Origin: Gracilibacteraceae bacterium
GTDB lineage: Bacteria; Bacillota; Desulfitobacteriia; Desulfitobacteriales; Syntrophobotulaceae
NCBI GenBank assembly: GCA_031255985.1
Contig: JAIRRL010000174.1
Coordinates: 1-28,341 of the forward strand
Reading direction: 5' to 3'
Length of the DNA stretch: 28,341 nt
The position numbers and the translations under genes were made by a program. Shown here piece by piece: positions 1 to 7,738 of the stretch (within the stretch, counting starts at the first letter, position 1; each line of letters starts with the position of its first letter). The notes beneath the pieces were generated by a model that had not been told where the DNA came from, searched no databases, and saw only the letters and a program-made list of their open reading frames with translations.

Positions 1-1714
1 GGTATACCTCGCAGGATTCAAGCAATTCCTTGTGCTTGCCCAGACCGGCGACGCGCCCTTCATCCAGCACGACGATCTGATCGGCGTCCATGATCGTGCC
101 GATGCGCTGGGCCACTATCATGCTTGTAACGCCCTTAGTTTCATTTTTGAGCGCTTTTCGGAGAATCCGGTCCGTCCTATAGTCAAGCGCCGAAAAACTG
201 TCGTCGAAAATATAGATCTCCGGTTTGCGGCAGACCGCCCTGGCAATGGCCAGCCTCTGTTTTTGCCCTCCGGACACGTTTGCGCCCCCCTGGGATATAT
301 CGGCGTCATAACTGCCCGCCATTTTTTCCACAAACTCCGTCCCTTGCGCGATCGCAACGGCTTGGCGGACTTCCGCGCCGGTGTAGCCGTCTCCGCCGTT
401 ATCGCCGTAAGCCACGTTTGAGGCGACGGTGCCGCGAAACAGGACGGCCCTCTGCGGTACATAGCCGATTTTGTTGTACAAAGCCTCCTGGTCGTATTCG
501 CGTACATTCACGCCGTCAATCAGGACTTCGCCTTCCGTAGCGTCAAAGAAACGCGGCGCCAGGTTGATGAGCGTGGATTTTCCGCTGCCGGTCGAGCCAA
601 TAAAGGCAATGGTTTCCCCCTGCTTAACCGTAAAGCTGATATCCTCCAGGATGTATTCCGCGGCGTCCGGGTATTTGAAACTCACATGCTTAAACGTCAC
701 TTCGCCCCTGAGACCGGGCGCCCCTTCGGTTCTATGCCCATTGATGATTGTCGGCTCAGTTTGAAGCACCTCGTTGATCCGCTTGGCGGAAACGCTTGCG
801 CGCGGAAACATCATGAATATCATGGCGAGCATCATAAACGACATGATGACTTGGACGGCATAGCTGGAAAATACTACCATGTCAGAGAAAAGCGTCAGTT
901 TGGCGGGCGCCGCCGCATTGTGAATCAAGTACGCTCCAATCCAGTAGATGGCCAGCGACAAAGCGCCCATTATGGTCGTCATCACCGGACTCATGACGGC
1001 GAGGGCCCGGCTCACAAACAAATGCAATCCGGTCAGTTCTTCATTGACAAGCCCGAATTTCCGCTCCTGGTACGCCTCCGCGTTATAGGCCCTGACGACG
1101 CGCAGGCCGGTAAGGTTTTCCCTGGTGACGCGGTTGATATCGTCCGTCATTACCTGAATCCGCTTAAATTTTGGCATAACGAATACCATAAGGAAGGAAA
1201 TGAGCGTGATCACGACCAGCACTGCCGCGCCCGTCACGGCCGTCCACTCAAAACCTTTGCCGGCGATTTTTGTGATGGCCCAGACTGCCGTAATCGGCGC
1301 TTTAATGACCAATTGCAGCCCCATCGTTACCAATACTTGGATTTGGGTGATGTCGTTCGTGGAGCGGGTGATAAGGCTGTCGGTGGAAAAGCGGTTGATT
1401 TCCTCCATCGAGAAGGCCTCGACTTTGTTGAACAGCAGACTCCGTAAATCTCTGCCCAAAGTGGCGGCGATGCGGGCGGCGAAAAAGCCGACCGTAATTG
1501 CCGCCGTGAGGCTTCCCAGCGTGCAGAGCAGCATTTTGCCGCCCGCAAGCCAGATGTCAGATATATCGCTGCCGGGAGTTTGGACGAGGGTGGTTATCTC
1601 GGACATATACCCCGGCGATTTTAAGTCCATCCAGACTTGAGCCACAATGAAGCACAGGCTGATAAACACCATGAGCCATTCCTTTGGCTTCAGGTGGCGA
1701 AAGATTTTCAACAT
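1..1714 (-). CDS. ABC exporter half-transporter (TMD-NBD), C-terminus cut by window edge
   Basis: This is a fused membrane/ATPase half of an ABC exporter, translated from an ATG at 1714-1712 behind GGAGGA at 1726-1721; 571 codons are visible and only the last few residues are missing. The N-terminal part (about residues 1-310) is a six-helix exporter domain. The ATPase domain shows Walker A GSTGSGKST (about 373-381), signature VSGGQ (about 478) and Walker B IYIFDD (about 500). Two catalytic positions are non-canonical: Asp replaces the Glu after Walker B (FDDSFSALD), and Gln replaces the H-loop His (VAQR). In heterodimeric exporters such as TM287/288 and BmrCD this pattern marks the degenerate subunit. 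The canonical partner is therefore expected just beyond coordinate 1. The substrate is probably a drug or lipid, but it cannot be read from sequence. Confidence 0.9.
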   Translation of the reverse strand, partial: MLKIFRHLKPKEWLMVFISLCFIVAQVWMDLKSPGYMSEITTLVQTPGSDISDIWLAGGKMLLCTLGSLTAAITVGFFAARIAATLGRDLRSLLFNKVEAFSMEEINRFSTDSLITRSTNDITQIQVLVTMGLQLVIKAPITAVWAITKIAGKGFEWTAVTGAAVLVVITLISFLMVFVMPKFKRIQVMTDDINRVTRENLTGLRVVRAYNAEAYQERKFGLVNEELTGLHLFVSRALAVMSPVMTTIMGALSLAIYWIGAYLIHNAAAPAKLTLFSDMVVFSSYAVQVIMSFMMLAMIFMMFPRASVSAKRINEVLQTEPTIINGHRTEGAPGLRGEVTFKHVSFKYPDAAEYILEDISFTVKQGETIAFIGSTGSGKSTLINLAPRFFDATEGEVLIDGVNVREYDQEALYNKIGYVPQRAVLFRGTVASNVAYGDNGGDGYTGAEVRQAVAIAQGTEFVEKMAGSYDADISQGGANVSGGQKQRLAIARAVCRKPEIYIFDDSFSALDYRTDRILRKALKNETKGVTSMIVAQRIGTIMDADQIVVLDEGRVAGLGKHKELLESCEVY

Positions 1715-1976
1715 GAAAATTCCTCCTGAAATATATAGCATTTATTCAAACGCTGTTAGGCGTCGCGTCCGTAAAAAGCAGACCAAAGCAGACTGACGCC
1801 GCCAGATCTCCGGATCTTGCCGGCTGCTTCCGTCTGCGAGGATCTCCGCGGCATGGTGGGAATCTTTATCTCAAAGAAACATTCCATTAAGTGGAAGCGC
1901 TTGTTCGGCTTCGTCCCGCTTCCGCAAAGGAAATGCCGTTCTTTTCCGCAAAATACTTATAGATTTAATGCCAAAC

Positions 1977-1988
1977 GCTATTTATAGC
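1977..1988. promoter_or_regulatory. Palindrome at the transcription start of the minus-strand ABC gene
   Basis: GCTATTTATAGC has 5-bp arms and overlaps the -10 element and predicted start point. A repressor bound here would block initiation. No regulator is assigned. Confidence 0.3.
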
Positions 1989-2014
1989 ATACGCCATCGG
2001 TCACAAAAAGTCAA
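1986..2014 (-). promoter_or_regulatory. Sigma-A-type promoter for the minus-strand ABC exporter
   Basis: On the minus strand TTGACT (2014-2009), a 17-nt spacer and TATGCT (1991-1986) form a good promoter directed at the ABC exporter gene. This is inferred from consensus and spacing only. Confidence 0.6.
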
Positions 2015-2070
2015 ATCGTTTGGGTGTATTTTTTAATTTTGCGACCGGCGTGAGGCGCCTGAACAACTGC

Positions 2071-2124
2071 CTAAAGCGGACTGACGCCCGCAAGCCAAAA
2101 TTCAAGCGTGTCCGTCCGCTTTAG
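2071..2124. repeat. Inverted repeat with 11-bp perfect arms
   Basis: CTAAAGCGGAC at 2071-2081 is mirrored by GTCCGCTTTAG at 2114-2124. The loop is 32 nt and contains further partial pairing (GACGC with GCGTGTC). TTTTATT follows on the plus strand, so it resembles a long rho-independent terminator. However, no plus-strand gene lies upstream of it. Confidence 0.5.
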
Positions 2125-2150
2125 TTTTATTGAATGATCCACGCTGCGCG

Positions 2151-2170
2151 CGCCGCGCCGAGGCGCGGCG
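2151..2170. repeat. Tight GC-rich hairpin
   Basis: CGCCGCGCC and GGCGCGGCG are perfect 9-bp arms around a 2-nt centre. It is one of three inverted repeats packed into about 160 bp. Confidence 0.45.
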
Positions 2171-2171
2171 A

Positions 2172-2227
2172 TAGCGCCTTACGGATTTTCTTGTTTTTAA
2201 TTGCGGCAGATAATCCGTAAGACGCTA
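2172..2227. repeat. Near-perfect 16-bp inverted repeat
   Basis: The arm at 2172-2187 (TAGCGCCTTACGGATT) pairs with 2212-2227 at 15 of 16 positions across a 24-nt loop. It ends 18 nt before the -35 element of the ABC pair. It could be a regulatory structure or the remains of a small repeat element. Confidence 0.5.
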
Positions 2228-2244
2228 AAATTTGCCGCAGCTTA

Positions 2245-2273
2245 TTGCTTTTGGCTAACAACCGTGTTATACT
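2245..2273 (+). promoter_or_regulatory. Promoter of the ABC transporter pair
   Basis: TTGCTT (2245-2250), a 17-nt spacer and TATACT (2268-2273) sit about 100 nt before the first ABC gene. Confidence 0.65.
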
Positions 2274-2292
2274 TATGTTAGCATGTTCTAAC
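2254..2292. promoter_or_regulatory. Cluster of GTTAGC-type operator half-sites over the ABC-pair promoter
   Basis: GCTAACA (2254-2260) and TGTTAGC (2276-2282) form a perfect 7-bp inverted repeat that brackets the -10 element. GTTAG (2277-2281) is paired again with CTAAC (2288-2292). Three related half-sites across a promoter are typical of repressor binding. The half-site resembles the GTTAG/CTAAC core of DtxR-type boxes, but the spacing differs, so the regulator is a guess. Confidence 0.4.
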
Positions 2293-2372
2293 GAACTAAG
2301 ATTAAGGCAAACAAGACAGGCAAACCAAACTGAACCAAACGGGACGGGCAAACGAGACAAGGAGGAAAATAC

Positions 2373-4187
2373 GTGGAAACAAAAACTGTTCGTAAAACAG
2401 GCATGGCGCGCCTGTGGGAGCTGGCGATGATCAAAAAAGGGCTTGTCGTCATGTCCTGCGCGCTGGCGGTGATCAGCACGGCGACGGCGTTTCTGCCCTT
2501 TGTCGCTATCTGGTTTATCATTCGCGAGCTGGCGGCGCATTTGACCGATTTGAGCGCGGCGGACGGCGCGTACTTAATCCGGATGGGCTGGCTGGCGGCG
2601 GGAAGCGCGATCGGAGCGATTTTCCTGAATTTCTGCGCGCTGATGTGTTCCCATGTGGCGGCGTTCACCACCTTGTACAAGCTAAAACTGGATTTTACCC
2701 GGCATATAGCCTCGCTGCCGCTGGGCTTCCACAGCGCCAACTCCACCGGCAAGCTGCGCAAAGTCGTGGACGAAAACATAGAAAAGCTGGAAAGCTTCAT
2801 CGCCCACCAACTGCCTGATCTGGCGGGAGCGATCGCCATGCCGGTGATTACGCTGATCCTGCTCTTCCTGTTTGACTGGCGTCTGGGACTGGCCAGCTTC
2901 GCGCCGATCCTGATCGCCTATTTCATTCAGATGATCGCTTTCGGCAACGAGTCCGCGAAAACATTCATAAAACAATACCAGGATTCGCTGGAGGACATGA
3001 ACAACGCGGCGGTGGAATACGTGCGGGGAATCTCCGTCCTCAAAGCCTTTAACCAAACAATATTTTCCTTTCGCAAATTTCACGAAATGATCAAGAATTA
3101 CGGCAAATTCGTTTCGAGTTACACCGATTCTTTTGAAAATCATTATGTGCTGTTCATGGCGATCATCCAAAACGTCTATCTGTTTTTGATCCCCCTGATC
3201 GTCTTTTTGGCGGGCGGGGCGGCCGATTACGCGGAATTCGCGATGTCGGCGGTGTTTTACCTGATTTTTTCGCTGTCGCTTTATACGCCGTTCGCGAAAG
3301 TGATGTATGTATCCTCCCTCGGCAAACAGGTCGCCGACGGCATTGAACGCATGGACAAGGTTTTGGCGGTATCGCCGCTGCCGGAGTCCCAGACGCCTGA
3401 GACCGCGCGGGAATATTCCATTTCATTCGAGAACGTCAGCTTCACTTACAATGGCGAGGGCGAGGCGGAGGCGATCACAGACGTCAGCTTTACGGCGAAG
3501 CAGGGCGAGATCACAGCGTTAGTCGGCCCTTCCGGCAGCGGCAAAAGTACGCTCGCCCATCTGATCCCGCGTTTTTACGATGTGACGGGCGGCGCGGTCA
3601 AAATCGGCGGCGTGGACATTCGGGCTATGGCGAACGACGAGCTGATGTCCATCGTCGGGTTTGTGTTTCAAGACGTGTTTCTGTTCAAACAAAGCGTAAT
3701 GGACAATATCCTCATCGGCAACAAAAAGGCGACGCGCGAGCAGGCGATCGCCGCCGCGAAAGCCGCCCAGTGCCACGAATTCATTGAAAAACTGCCGCAG
3801 GGCTATGACACGGTTATCGGCACAAAAAATATCCACCTCTCAGGCGGGGAGCGCCAGCGGCTCGTCATTGCGCGCGCGCTTTTAAAAGACGCGCCGATTC
3901 TGGTTCTGGACGAGGCCACAGCCTTCGCCGATCCGGAGAACGAGCAGAAAATCCAGTTCGCTTTCGAGGAATTAATGCGGCGCAAAACCGTCGTCATCAT
4001 CGCCCACAGACTCTCCACCGTGCGGGGCGCGGACAAAATCGTGGTAATGGACGGCGGCAAGGTCGCCGAGCAGGGCGTACACGAGGAATTGCTGAAGGCG
4101 GAAGGGCGCTACAGCCGCATGTGGGCGCAATATAACCGGGCGATGAATTGGAGTATCGCCGCGAAAGGAGAGACTGTCCATGCTTAA
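2373..4187 (+). CDS. ABC transporter, fused permease/ATPase, first subunit of a pair
   Basis: A 604-residue half-transporter with a GTG start behind AAGGAGG at 2359-2365. Residues 1-320 form the exporter-fold membrane domain with about six helices. The ATPase domain follows: Walker A GPSGSGKST (385-393), Q-loop Gln433, signature LSGGE (489-493), Walker B ILVLDE (509-514) with its catalytic Glu, and H-loop His545. The D-loop is unusual, reading DEATAFADPENE instead of the common SALD form. The next gene overlaps its end by 8 nt, so the two subunits are translationally coupled and probably form a heterodimer. The family includes drug exporters and also IrtAB/YbtPQ-type transporters that import iron-siderophores despite an exporter fold. 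The sequence does not decide between them. Confidence 0.9.
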   Translation: METKTVRKTGMARLWELAMIKKGLVVMSCALAVISTATAFLPFVAIWFIIRELAAHLTDLSAADGAYLIRMGWLAAGSAIGAIFLNFCALMCSHVAAFTTLYKLKLDFTRHIASLPLGFHSANSTGKLRKVVDENIEKLESFIAHQLPDLAGAIAMPVITLILLFLFDWRLGLASFAPILIAYFIQMIAFGNESAKTFIKQYQDSLEDMNNAAVEYVRGISVLKAFNQTIFSFRKFHEMIKNYGKFVSSYTDSFENHYVLFMAIIQNVYLFLIPLIVFLAGGAADYAEFAMSAVFYLIFSLSLYTPFAKVMYVSSLGKQVADGIERMDKVLAVSPLPESQTPETAREYSISFENVSFTYNGEGEAEAITDVSFTAKQGEITALVGPSGSGKSTLAHLIPRFYDVTGGAVKIGGVDIRAMANDELMSIVGFVFQDVFLFKQSVMDNILIGNKKATREQAIAAAKAAQCHEFIEKLPQGYDTVIGTKNIHLSGGERQRLVIARALLKDAPILVLDEATAFADPENEQKIQFAFEELMRRKTVVIIAHRLSTVRGADKIVVMDGGKVAEQGVHEELLKAEGRYSRMWAQYNRAMNWSIAAKGETVHA

Positions 4188-5919
4188 AGATATGATGGGC
4201 CTGTCCGAGCAAGGGTATAAAAATCTGAAAAGGGCGGCGCTGGCCGTGTTCCTCGCCAATCTGACCCTCCTGTTTCCCTTCGCGGTGATCATAGGACTGA
4301 TCATCACCTTGCTTGAACCGCTGACAAGCGGCGGCCCCTTGGATACCGCCCGCCTATGGCTGCTGCTGGGCGGCGGCCTCGCCGCCGCGGGCGTCTATAT
4401 CGCCGCCTTTAAAAACGAATACAAAAAAACCTACCGCGTGGCCTACACGGAGGCGGAGAAGATCCGCCTTGAGGTGGCGGAACATATCCGCAAGCTGCCG
4501 CTCAGTTTTTTTAACAACAAAGACCTGTCCGAACTAACCGCCAATATGATGGCCGACTGCGCCTCGGTGGAGCATACCATGAGCCATGTGGCGCCGCAAA
4601 TGCTGGGCGACATAGCGATCGCGGCCTTGGCCTGCCTGCTGCTCGGTATTTATGACTGGCGCATGGCTTTGGCCCTGTTCATCGCTTTGCCGCTGGCTTT
4701 CGGCTTGATTTTTCTCTCGCGCAAGGCCCAGGAAAAATTCGGCGAGCGGCACGTACTGGCGAAGCTGAGAGTGTCCGACCAAGTGCAGGAATATCTGGAA
4801 GGCATCAAGGTCGTCAAAGCTTTCGGGCTTTCCGGCGAAAAATCCGTCGCCCTGGAGCGCTCTTTGCGCGACATGAAAAAAGAGGCCGTCAAATTCGAGG
4901 GACTCGCGGGCACGTTCATAACCCTTGCTTCCATGATTTTACAGGCAGGCGTCGGTCTGGTGACGATCGTCGGCGTCTCGCTTTTGACTAGCGGCGGCAT
5001 CGACGTGATAACGCTGTTGGCCTTCATCGTGATCAGCGCGAAAATCTACGGGCCGATCACGGTTATTTTAACCTTGCTGCCGGAATTTTTCTATATGCTG
5101 GTTTCCCAGCGCCGGATGCAGGCTCTGCGGCGCGAAACGCCCATGCGCGGCGCGGAAGACTTCGTTCCGGCCGACTTCGCCATCGAATTGAAAAACGTCT
5201 GCTTCGCCTATAACGAAGACGACGTGCTGCACAATATCAGCCTGCACATCCCGCAGAACAGCGTGACGGCGCTCGTAGGGCCTTCCGGCAGCGGCAAGAG
5301 CACGGTGAGCCGCCTTATCGACCGTTTCTGGGATGTAAAAAGTGGGGAGATTCTCCTCGGCGGCAAAAATATACGCGAGATCGACCCCGAAAATCTGATG
5401 CGTTATATGAGTTTTGTTTTTCAGGATGTCGTGCTTTTCAACGATACGGTGATGAATAATATCCGCATCGGCAAACAGGACGCAAGTGACGATGAGATTT
5501 ACGCCGCCGCGAAAGCCGCCAGATGCGACGAATTTATCAAAGAAATGCCGGACGGCTACAACACGGTCATCGGCGAAAACGGCTCCACTTTGTCGGGCGG
5601 CGAACGGCAGCGGATTTCCATCGCGCGGGCCTTGCTCAAAAACGCGCCTGTCGTGCTGCTGGACGAGGCCACCGCTTCTCTCGACCCGGAAAACGAGGTG
5701 TTGATTCAAGAGGCGATATCCGAACTCGTAAAAGAGCGGACCGTGATAGTAATCGCCCACCGTTTGCGGACGGTCATGGGCGCGGACAAGATCGCCGTGC
5801 TGGAAAACGGAAGGCTTGCGGATTCCGGCAGCGGGGAAGAATTGCTCGCCCGCAACGAACTGTTCGCCAGGCTGTACAAAATCCAACAGGACAGCCTCGG
5901 CTGGAGCGTCAGAAAATAA
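4180..5919 (+). CDS. ABC transporter, fused permease/ATPase, second subunit of a pair
   Basis: A 579-residue half-transporter with an ATG start behind AAAGGAG, overlapping the previous gene by 8 nt. Membrane helices occupy about residues 15-310. The ATPase domain has Walker A GPSGSGKST (367-375), Q-loop within VFQDVVLF (413-420), signature LSGGE (471-475), Walker B VVLLDE (491-496) and H-loop His527. All catalytic residues look intact, as in its partner, so both ATP sites should be competent. This differs from the degenerate exporter at 1-1714. The gene ends 15 nt from a convergent gene with no clear terminator between. The substrate is unknown; multidrug export or siderophore-linked iron transport are both plausible. 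Confidence 0.9.
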   Translation: MLKDMMGLSEQGYKNLKRAALAVFLANLTLLFPFAVIIGLIITLLEPLTSGGPLDTARLWLLLGGGLAAAGVYIAAFKNEYKKTYRVAYTEAEKIRLEVAEHIRKLPLSFFNNKDLSELTANMMADCASVEHTMSHVAPQMLGDIAIAALACLLLGIYDWRMALALFIALPLAFGLIFLSRKAQEKFGERHVLAKLRVSDQVQEYLEGIKVVKAFGLSGEKSVALERSLRDMKKEAVKFEGLAGTFITLASMILQAGVGLVTIVGVSLLTSGGIDVITLLAFIVISAKIYGPITVILTLLPEFFYMLVSQRRMQALRRETPMRGAEDFVPADFAIELKNVCFAYNEDDVLHNISLHIPQNSVTALVGPSGSGKSTVSRLIDRFWDVKSGEILLGGKNIREIDPENLMRYMSFVFQDVVLFNDTVMNNIRIGKQDASDDEIYAAAKAARCDEFIKEMPDGYNTVIGENGSTLSGGERQRISIARALLKNAPVVLLDEATASLDPENEVLIQEAISELVKERTVIVIAHRLRTVMGADKIAVLENGRLADSGSGEELLARNELFARLYKIQQDSLGWSVRK

Positions 5920-5934
5920 ACGCCGCCGTCTCTC

Positions 5935-6849
5935 TCAGTCCATGACCAGGGCGACGTACAGATCGCTCAGGTCGGCGCGCAGCGCCGGCGGCGCGCAAAT
6001 AACCGCCAAAGCCTGGGTGCGCAGCCCGATATCCTCCCCCCGCCCCGCTTCCAGACGCGCGCGCGCCAGCCCGGCGCCGTGATGAATCGCCAAAGCGGTC
6101 AGAGCGCCGGTCAATTTTTCCGGCGGCACGAGTATTTCCTGCACATCCAGAACGCCGCCGCTCCAGGAAACGGCCGCGCAGCCTATTTCCCTCCCTTCTT
6201 CCAATAAAAGGTAAAAACCGCCCTTGAATAGGGTGAGCATCTTGCTCTGATACACGAGAAGTTCTTCCCGCCAGACCAGATGATTTTCACCGTCCAGTCT
6301 CAACTCACGCGCCTGCCCGTAGCGCTCGCCGCTGACAGGCGTCGCGGCGAGAGGCGGTTCCGGCAGGAGAGGCGCGGCGGGCGCGTATTCGTAACGACAG
6401 ATTTGACCTATTTTTTCATAACCCAAACGGGCGTAAAAACCGAATAATTCATCTGTGGCCGGCACCAGCAAGGCAAAATCCATGCCGCCCGCCTGGGCGT
6501 CGGCGTGAATCCGCTCTATGAGACGCGAGCTATAGCCCCGGTGGCGCCAGCGGGGATGCGTCGCCACCGCGTACAGGTAAAGCCCGCGCCATTCCCGCTC
6601 CCCGCCCCGGATGGTCGCCGGCAGGGCGAAAGCCATAGCCGCCGGCGTTCCGAAGCGCGTAAGCACATAGCAATTATCCTCGCGGTACAAATCCCGGAAT
6701 AACAGATCCTCGCTTTTCAAGCCGTCGCCGAAACTCCGGCGGTATATCCGCCGCAAAAAAGGTATATCGCGGGCGCGGCTGAGACGGATATTGGCAAACA
6801 TCTCCAAGCCGAACCTTTTTTTAGCTGCCGCCTCGTTCTTGGGCCACAT
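5935..6849 (-). CDS. GNAT-family N-acetyltransferase, Eis-like
   Basis: A protein of up to 304 residues. The segment LYLYAVATHPRWRHRGYSS (about residues 90-108) holds the beta-strand and R-x-x-R-G-x acetyl-CoA pyrophosphate loop of GNAT enzymes. FGFYARLGYEKIG (about 133-145) is the usual C-terminal acceptor-side motif of the fold. Its length and the extra C-terminal half resemble Eis-type enzymes, which acetylate amines, but the substrate is unknown. The start is uncertain. ATG at 6849 overlaps the upstream gene by 29 nt and has a weak ribosome site. ATG at 6801 (residue 17, MFANIRL) is an alternative. It is the last gene of the minus-strand run that starts with signal peptidase. Confidence 0.8.
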   Translation of the reverse strand: MWPKNEAAAKKRFGLEMFANIRLSRARDIPFLRRIYRRSFGDGLKSEDLLFRDLYREDNCYVLTRFGTPAAMAFALPATIRGGEREWRGLYLYAVATHPRWRHRGYSSRLIERIHADAQAGGMDFALLVPATDELFGFYARLGYEKIGQICRYEYAPAAPLLPEPPLAATPVSGERYGQARELRLDGENHLVWREELLVYQSKMLTLFKGGFYLLLEEGREIGCAAVSWSGGVLDVQEILVPPEKLTGALTALAIHHGAGLARARLEAGRGEDIGLRTQALAVICAPPALRADLSDLYVALVMD

Positions 6850-7732
6850 ATTTTTCCACCATCATATCCGGGCGGTAGGAAAGTTTAGCCTGCCGCAAAC
6901 CTTCATCCCCCGCGTCGTCCTCTCGGTTGATCCACTTCACCTCCGGCTTGAGACGCAGGATCAGCCGCGCCATTTCCCGGTTGATCATCTGATACGCGCC
7001 CCGCATATCATGAAAAGCTTTTTCCACATGCACGTCAAAACTCTCGCCGCCCAGAGGCGAAGCGAGGGAAAAAGCCGCCACCGCGCCGCCGACCCACAAA
7101 ACGCCGCCGATAACCCCCAGAGCGCGGTAATGCTTCAGACAGCGGGCCACCGCGCAATGCTCCGCCCGCAGACTTTCCTCTTCCGCGCAACCGTAGCGCA
7201 GACACCACTCGTCGTTCATCCGGCTGACCGCGTCAAAATTATCCGGGCCGAATTCTTCAAAACGCCAATCGGGATATTCTTTCAAAAAAGAGTTTATATG
7301 GTTTCTTTTTCCGTGCATTTTATTGCCCCTGACCTCAGCCAGGCGCTTGGCATCGTACACATAATCCCAGCTATTCCGGGCGGGAATAAAATCAAACACT
7401 CCGGGACATACGGTCTCCAACTCGTTTTTCTGCCCGGTTGTCACGCTCCACAGCCTGAGAATCTGCCCTTGCGGGCGGCTCCAGTCGCGCATAGCGGCGA
7501 CAGCGGCGGCCAGGTCGGCTTCTTTGCCGCCCAGCGGAAAATAAAATGAATACTGCCCGTCTCTGGCGTGACGCAAAAAAAGCCATTCTTCCGTCACGGC
7601 AAAATGCGTTTGCAAACGGCTCCCCCAGATAAAAATCGTCGCCATGTTCTCATGACAGGCTGTTCTCTCCCCCCGATCCAGGTACTTCCCCACCAGAGCG
7701 CAGTCGTCTATGCTCAGCGGTTTAAAATCCAT
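6821..7732 (-). CDS. DUF2156 protein, phosphatidylglycerol lysyltransferase C-terminal-like
   Basis: A 303-residue soluble protein. Recognisable family features are the N-terminal GNAT-like half and the C-terminal NREDDAGDEGLRQAKLSYRP segment (about residues 267-286), which matches DUF2156 proteins related to the catalytic domain of MprF. MprF transfers lysine from tRNA to phosphatidylglycerol. This protein has no membrane flippase domain, so its acceptor is probably different. The ATG start at 7732 has GAGG five nt upstream, and the gap to the preceding gene is 6 nt, so it is in an operon with the DUF815 ATPase. It precedes another GNAT-fold gene, which makes a pair of acyltransferase-like proteins. 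Confidence 0.85.
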   Translation of the reverse strand: MDFKPLSIDDCALVGKYLDRGERTACHENMATIFIWGSRLQTHFAVTEEWLFLRHARDGQYSFYFPLGGKEADLAAAVAAMRDWSRPQGQILRLWSVTTGQKNELETVCPGVFDFIPARNSWDYVYDAKRLAEVRGNKMHGKRNHINSFLKEYPDWRFEEFGPDNFDAVSRMNDEWCLRYGCAEEESLRAEHCAVARCLKHYRALGVIGGVLWVGGAVAAFSLASPLGGESFDVHVEKAFHDMRGAYQMINREMARLILRLKPEVKWINREDDAGDEGLRQAKLSYRPDMMVEKYVAQERGGS

Positions 7733-7738
7733 AAATCC

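Larger units (their letters stand above)
1715..2070. other. Non-coding leader of the minus-strand ABC gene
   Basis: No credible gene is present. If the minus-strand promoter at 1986-2014 is used, the ABC exporter mRNA would carry a leader of roughly 260 nt. The leader contains short GC-rich inverted segments around 1800-1850. A 17-bp stretch at 1788-1804 (AGCAGACTGACGCCGCC) recurs with few changes at 2074-2090 (AGCGGACTGACGCCCGC). No known riboswitch was recognised. Confidence 0.5.
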
